NCBI RefSeq assembly: GCF_963677075.1
Contig: NZ_OY781873.1
Location: 1,885,715-1,949,714 of the forward strand
Origin: an uncultured Sphaerochaeta sp.
GTDB taxonomy: Bacteria; Spirochaetota; Spirochaetia; Sphaerochaetales; Sphaerochaetaceae
Direction of reading: 5' to 3'
Length of the DNA: 64,000 bases
In this document: in pieces, positions 61,098 through 64,000 of the stretch
Position numbering within the stretch: the first letter of the stretch is position 1
How the letters are laid out: every line of letters starts with the position of its first letter
The notes under the pieces: generated by a model
Seen by the model: only the letters and a program-made list of their open reading frames with translations
Told to the model about the DNA's origin: nothing
Databases searched by the model: none
Translations under genes and position numbers: made by a program

Positions 61098-61883
61098 TTA
61101 GATGATGCCCCACTTCTCTTTCAGTGCATCCATTGTTCCATTCTCTTCCATGGTCTTCAGTCCATTGTTGACCAGGTCAAGTACTTCACTGTTACCCTTC
61201 AGGGTTGCAATGGCAATCGGCTCAGGCTCTCCCAAGTCACTGGCACTACCAGTGATCTTCAGTTTGCTGGCATAGTTGTCATTGGTCATAACGAAGTCAC
61301 TGGCGATGACAGAGTCGGTGACCACTGCATCAAGATTGCCGTTGAGCATATCCTCGATGGCAAAACCGACTTCATCATAGGCCTTGATGTTTACACTGAA
61401 GTCGTCACGACTCTTGTCAAAATCATCAAGGAAAATATGGCCTGTGGTTCCCAGCTGTACACCAACGGTTTTGTTGTTGAGGCTTGCAGTATTGGAAAGT
61501 TCTGTATCAGAGACAGGAGCCAGGATTGCCTGGGTTACTACAAGAATCGGAGTGGAGAAATCCATGGTAGCCTTTCTCTCTTCAGTGACGGAAACGCCAC
61601 TGGCAACAGCATCATAGGCCCCGTTTGCAAGACCGGCAAAGATCCCTTCCCATGCAACATTGACGATACTGATCTCAACATCATTCACCTTTGCGATTTC
61701 GTTTACGAGGTCAATTTCGAATCCAACGATATCCCCATTTTCATCAACGAACTCAAGTGGGGGCCAAGCACAGTTTGCTGCGAAGACATAGGATTTTTTT
61801 CCGCTTTCAGCCTGGGCCTGGGCGAAGACCAGAGTAGTGGACAGTACGAGCAACAGGGTAGCAACAACAAGTATTTTTTTCAT
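61098..61883 (-). CDS. polar amino-acid-binding protein A
   Basis: A 261-residue family 3 solute-binding protein with a signal peptide (MKKILVVATLLLVLSTTLVFAQAQAES). Family motifs are WPPLEFVDENGDIVGFEIDLV (about 38-58), GAYDAVASGVSVTEERKATMDFS and GVQLGTTGHIFLDDF. AAGGAGATGATC fixes the start at 61883. The cleavage site is after AQA and no lipid Cys is present, so it is soluble in the periplasm or held by the permease. It lies before the permease and probably serves it. Confidence 0.93.
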   Translation of the reverse strand: MKKILVVATLLLVLSTTLVFAQAQAESGKKSYVFAANCAWPPLEFVDENGDIVGFEIDLVNEIAKVNDVEISIVNVAWEGIFAGLANGAYDAVASGVSVTEERKATMDFSTPILVVTQAILAPVSDTELSNTASLNNKTVGVQLGTTGHIFLDDFDKSRDDFSVNIKAYDEVGFAIEDMLNGNLDAVVTDSVIASDFVMTNDNYASKLKITGSASDLGEPEPIAIATLKGNSEVLDLVNNGLKTMEENGTMDALKEKWGII

Positions 61884-61981
61884 GATCATCTCCTTCTTGT
61901 AATATGCGAATAATGCATAGATATGCAAGTATTGTCAACTATTTAAGAATAAATATGCACAAAAAGGCGAATAAAATGCAA

Positions 61982-62005
61982 AAACAAGGAGCCGAAGCTC
62001 CCTGT
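61982..62005 (-). terminator. terminator after the second binding-protein gene
   Basis: On the minus strand ACAGGGAGC-TTCG-GCTCCTTGT with a stable tetraloop is followed by TTTTTGCATTTTATT. It lies 19 bases after the stop. Confidence 0.8.
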
Positions 62006-62023
62006 TCTGTCATGAAAAACTGC

Positions 62024-62776
62024 TTACAGCAGATTCCACTTCTCCTTCAATGCATCAAAGGAGCCGTCGGCCTTTGCCTTTGCCAGTCCCTCGTTGATGA
62101 GATCCAGGAGTTCCTGGTTGTCCTTCTGTACGGCAATTGCAATATCTTCTAGAGTGAACGGTTCACCGGCAACCTTCAGACGTGAGCTGTAATTTTCGTT
62201 TGAGAGTACGAAATCACTGGCGATCAATGAGTCGCAGACAGCAGCATCCACATTGCCGTTGAGCATATCCTCGATGGCGAGCCCGATATCATCATATGCT
62301 CTTCTCTCGACAGGATATGCTTCCAAGGCAAAGTCTCCGGTTGTACCAATCTGGACCCCGATTTTCTTTCCTTCCAGATCCTCGATGCCCTTAATACTGG
62401 CTGCGTCTTCATTGCGGATGATGACAACCTGTCCAGCAGAGAGAATGGGGGAGGAGAATGTCATGGTGGCTTTTCGCTCTTCAGTAACGGTCACCCCACT
62501 TGCAACACCATCATAGGCACCACCAGCAAGACCGGCGAATATGGTATCCCAGGGGATGTTCTTCACTGACATGGGAACACCGACCTTCTCACCGATAAGT
62601 GGTATCAGTTCAACCTCAAATCCGGTAAGAGTACCATCTTCAACAAACTCAAGTGGGGGCCAGGTTGCATCGGTGGCAAATACATAGCTCTCTTTCTTCT
62701 CTTCCTTTTTGCAGCCGGTAAGCACAAGCGCAAAGACCAGTACCACCATCAGCGCTGCTATCATGGTTTTTTTCAT
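62024..62776 (-). CDS. polar amino-acid-binding lipoprotein B
   Basis: A 250-residue family 3 binding protein and a relative of the gene at 61098. The signal ends LTGCKKEEKK with the lipid Cys near residue 22, so it is membrane-anchored, unlike its neighbour. Conserved parts are WPPLEFVEDGTLTGFEVEL, GGAYDGVASGVTVTEERKAT and GVQIGTTGDFALEAYPV. AAGGAAACAAC precedes the start. Having a terminator of its own, it may be expressed separately and hand a second substrate to the same transporter. Confidence 0.93.
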   Translation of the reverse strand: MKKTMIAALMVVLVFALVLTGCKKEEKKESYVFATDATWPPLEFVEDGTLTGFEVELIPLIGEKVGVPMSVKNIPWDTIFAGLAGGAYDGVASGVTVTEERKATMTFSSPILSAGQVVIIRNEDAASIKGIEDLEGKKIGVQIGTTGDFALEAYPVERRAYDDIGLAIEDMLNGNVDAAVCDSLIASDFVLSNENYSSRLKVAGEPFTLEDIAIAVQKDNQELLDLINEGLAKAKADGSFDALKEKWNLL

Positions 62777-62846
62777 GTTGTTTCCTTATACATATACATG
62801 TGTTGTAATGTTCTTGTTTGGATAATGGGCAACTTTGCAACCTCTG

Positions 62847-63311
62847 TCAATGACCCATGATCTGGTATGTTGCACTCAACCCAATGATAAGTCCGAGCAA
62901 GACACCTCCCAGCACCTGGCTGAAGGAGTGCCCAAGCATGGTTTTCAGATTCTCTGGGGTGAACTGGCCTTCACGGTGGATATCACTGAGGAGTCTGCTC
63001 CACTCATTGATGACTTCGGCCTGTTTCCCAGCTGCCCTGCGAATGCCCATTGCATCATGAATGACGATTGCAGCAAACGTAGCTGCTATGGCAAAAGCTA
63101 CCGTACCGATACCCTCGGTGAATGCGATTGAGGTAGTAAGCGCAATAACACCAGCAGTGTGGCTGGAAGGCATTCCTCCAGTACTGAAGAGCATGGACCA
63201 GATAAACTTTCTCTCAAAGAGTACATTGATGAAAGGTTTCAGGAATTGTGCAACAAAGAATGCAAGCGCCGCCGAAATAAAGGGGGCATTATCCAACAAG
63301 GCATTGTTCAT
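62847..63311 (-). CDS. divergent PAP2-family membrane protein (DUF212)
   Basis: A 154-residue protein of the divergent PAP2/acid phosphatase family. Motifs are FVAQFLKPFINV near the start, STGGMPSSHTAGVIALTTSIA (about 43-63) and the last block LGHSFSQVLGGVLLGLIIG. About four membrane helices. It may dephosphorylate lipids or be inactive, since parts of the PAP2 catalytic set are altered. I placed the start at 63311 (MNNALLDN), the usual family start; an upstream extension to 63428 would overlap the divergent MFS gene. Confidence 0.82.
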   Translation of the reverse strand: MNNALLDNAPFISAALAFFVAQFLKPFINVLFERKFIWSMLFSTGGMPSSHTAGVIALTTSIAFTEGIGTVAFAIAATFAAIVIHDAMGIRRAAGKQAEVINEWSRLLSDIHREGQFTPENLKTMLGHSFSQVLGGVLLGLIIGLSATYQIMGH

Positions 63312-63396
63312 GCCCAACAGAGTAACTTTTTTCCCCTGCTTGCGCAAGATTCTATCTTGTTCTAGAGTTGCACTCAACATTATCCTTGGAGCAGTC

Positions 63397-64000
63397 ATGT
63401 ACGTTTCACAGCAAAAAAGTGATGCCATTCAATTCTGGGTGCTGAATATTGCCTCATTCTTCGGCCAACTATCCATTGCAATGGTCAATCTGGCACTCGT
63501 ATACCATCTTCGAAGAGCCTTTTCCCTTGGAGCGGACCAGATCGGGGTTGCTGCCTCCATTACCACTGCAACGTACTTGGTCTTTTGCCTACTTGGGGGT
63601 AAGTTCACCGTCCATTTCCGTCCACGCCACCTAGTGGAGACCTCTCTGATTGGGATGGCGATTGCTGTCTTGCTCTTTGTCTCTACAAAGACACTCTCCA
63701 TCGCATACCTTGCTTTGGTGTTCTATGGGGCTTTCATGAGTCTTCTATGGCCACAAATTGAGGGATGGTTCTCAAGAGGGAAGGAGGGAGCACAGCTTAA
63801 TCATGTCTCCAATGCCTTCAACTTCTCCTGGTCTTTTGGAGTGGGCGTCTCCAGTTATATTGCCGGTATTCTCGTCGAAGTCTCCACCACTACTCCTTTC
63901 TATGTTGCCATCCTCATGTTTTTCCTGGTATTCCTTCTCCTTGTAATAACCAGTGCACTGGTACCTGGGATCAGGGCAGTACAGAGTGAACATGCCGACA
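63397..64000 (+). CDS. MFS transporter (5' part; runs off window)
   Basis: The reading frame from ATG 63397 (MYVSQQKSDAIQFWVL) is open to the window edge, 201 codons. It has about six membrane helices and an MFS-like inner loop (LLGGKFTVHFRPRHLVE). LWPQIEGWFSRGKEG and GVGVSSYIAGI are typical of a sugar-phosphate-like or YcaD-type carrier, but the substrate is unknown. TTGGAG lies six bases before the start. It is divergent from the PAP2-like gene. Confidence 0.85.
   Translation, partial: MYVSQQKSDAIQFWVLNIASFFGQLSIAMVNLALVYHLRRAFSLGADQIGVAASITTATYLVFCLLGGKFTVHFRPRHLVETSLIGMAIAVLLFVSTKTLSIAYLALVFYGAFMSLLWPQIEGWFSRGKEGAQLNHVSNAFNFSWSFGVGVSSYIAGILVEVSTTTPFYVAILMFFLVFLLLVITSALVPGIRAVQSEHAD

Overview
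The window is bacterial chromosome from a spirochaete, most likely Sphaerochaeta or a close relative. The 16S rRNA (26505-28045) reads as a spirochaete 16S. The rest fits that group: a V-type ATPase operon, many solute-binding-protein ABC genes, glycoside hydrolases, and no flagellar or chemotaxis genes in view. The genus is inference from remembered rRNA features, not from a search.

Layout. 1-5.9 kb: the 5' part of a GH78 alpha-L-rhamnosidase running off the left edge, then a scrap yard of decayed genes (sugar-binding protein, Big_2 lipoprotein, flavodoxin-family protein) around an intact prolyl aminopeptidase-type hydrolase, a lipoprotein and YjbQ. 6-6.9 kb: tRNA-Pro and a TetR regulator. 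6.9-11.1 kb: a PapD-like chaperone and a fimbrial usher whose reading frame breaks inside a (CT)6 tract. 11.1-20.7 kb: a nine-gene V-ATPase operon (H/G-like, C, I, K, F, E, A, B, D) continuing into a UspA-like gene and a PTS EIIA-like gene. 20.8-26 kb: metabolic and RNA-processing genes. 26.1-31.4 kb: one complete 16S-23S-5S operon with a strong promoter, a repeated leader element and visible processing stems. 31.5-45.7 kb: an AT-rich accessory stretch with five A-tract islands, an intact IS1595-type element with 21-bp inverted repeats and an 8-bp target duplication, a ParA plus small-protein pair with palindromes, and GH1 and GH13 sugar hydrolases. TypA/BipA, exonuclease III, AsnA and an MFS carrier are embedded in it. 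45.7-52.7 kb: type III glutamine synthetase, then four related exported proteins (three minus, one plus; one frameshifted). 52.7-64 kb: UvrD-type helicase, a DUF362 ferredoxin protein, a frameshifted RNA methyltransferase, a CcdA/TlpA thiol-redox pair, a frameshifted haemolysin III, a polar amino-acid ABC transporter with two binding proteins, a PAP2-like protein and the start of an MFS carrier.

Most interesting hypothesis: the chaperone and usher at 7-11 kb and the four exported paralogues at 48-52.7 kb are parts of one surface-fibre system. The paralogues start, after the signal peptide, with an alternating hydrophobic strand and end with a G-x-Y-x-D-T-[IV] type strand, as pilins of archaic chaperone-usher systems do. 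The CT tracts in the usher and the frameshift in one paralogue suggest on/off or decaying variation. Because four otherwise good genes carry single frameshifts, sequencing error must be excluded first.
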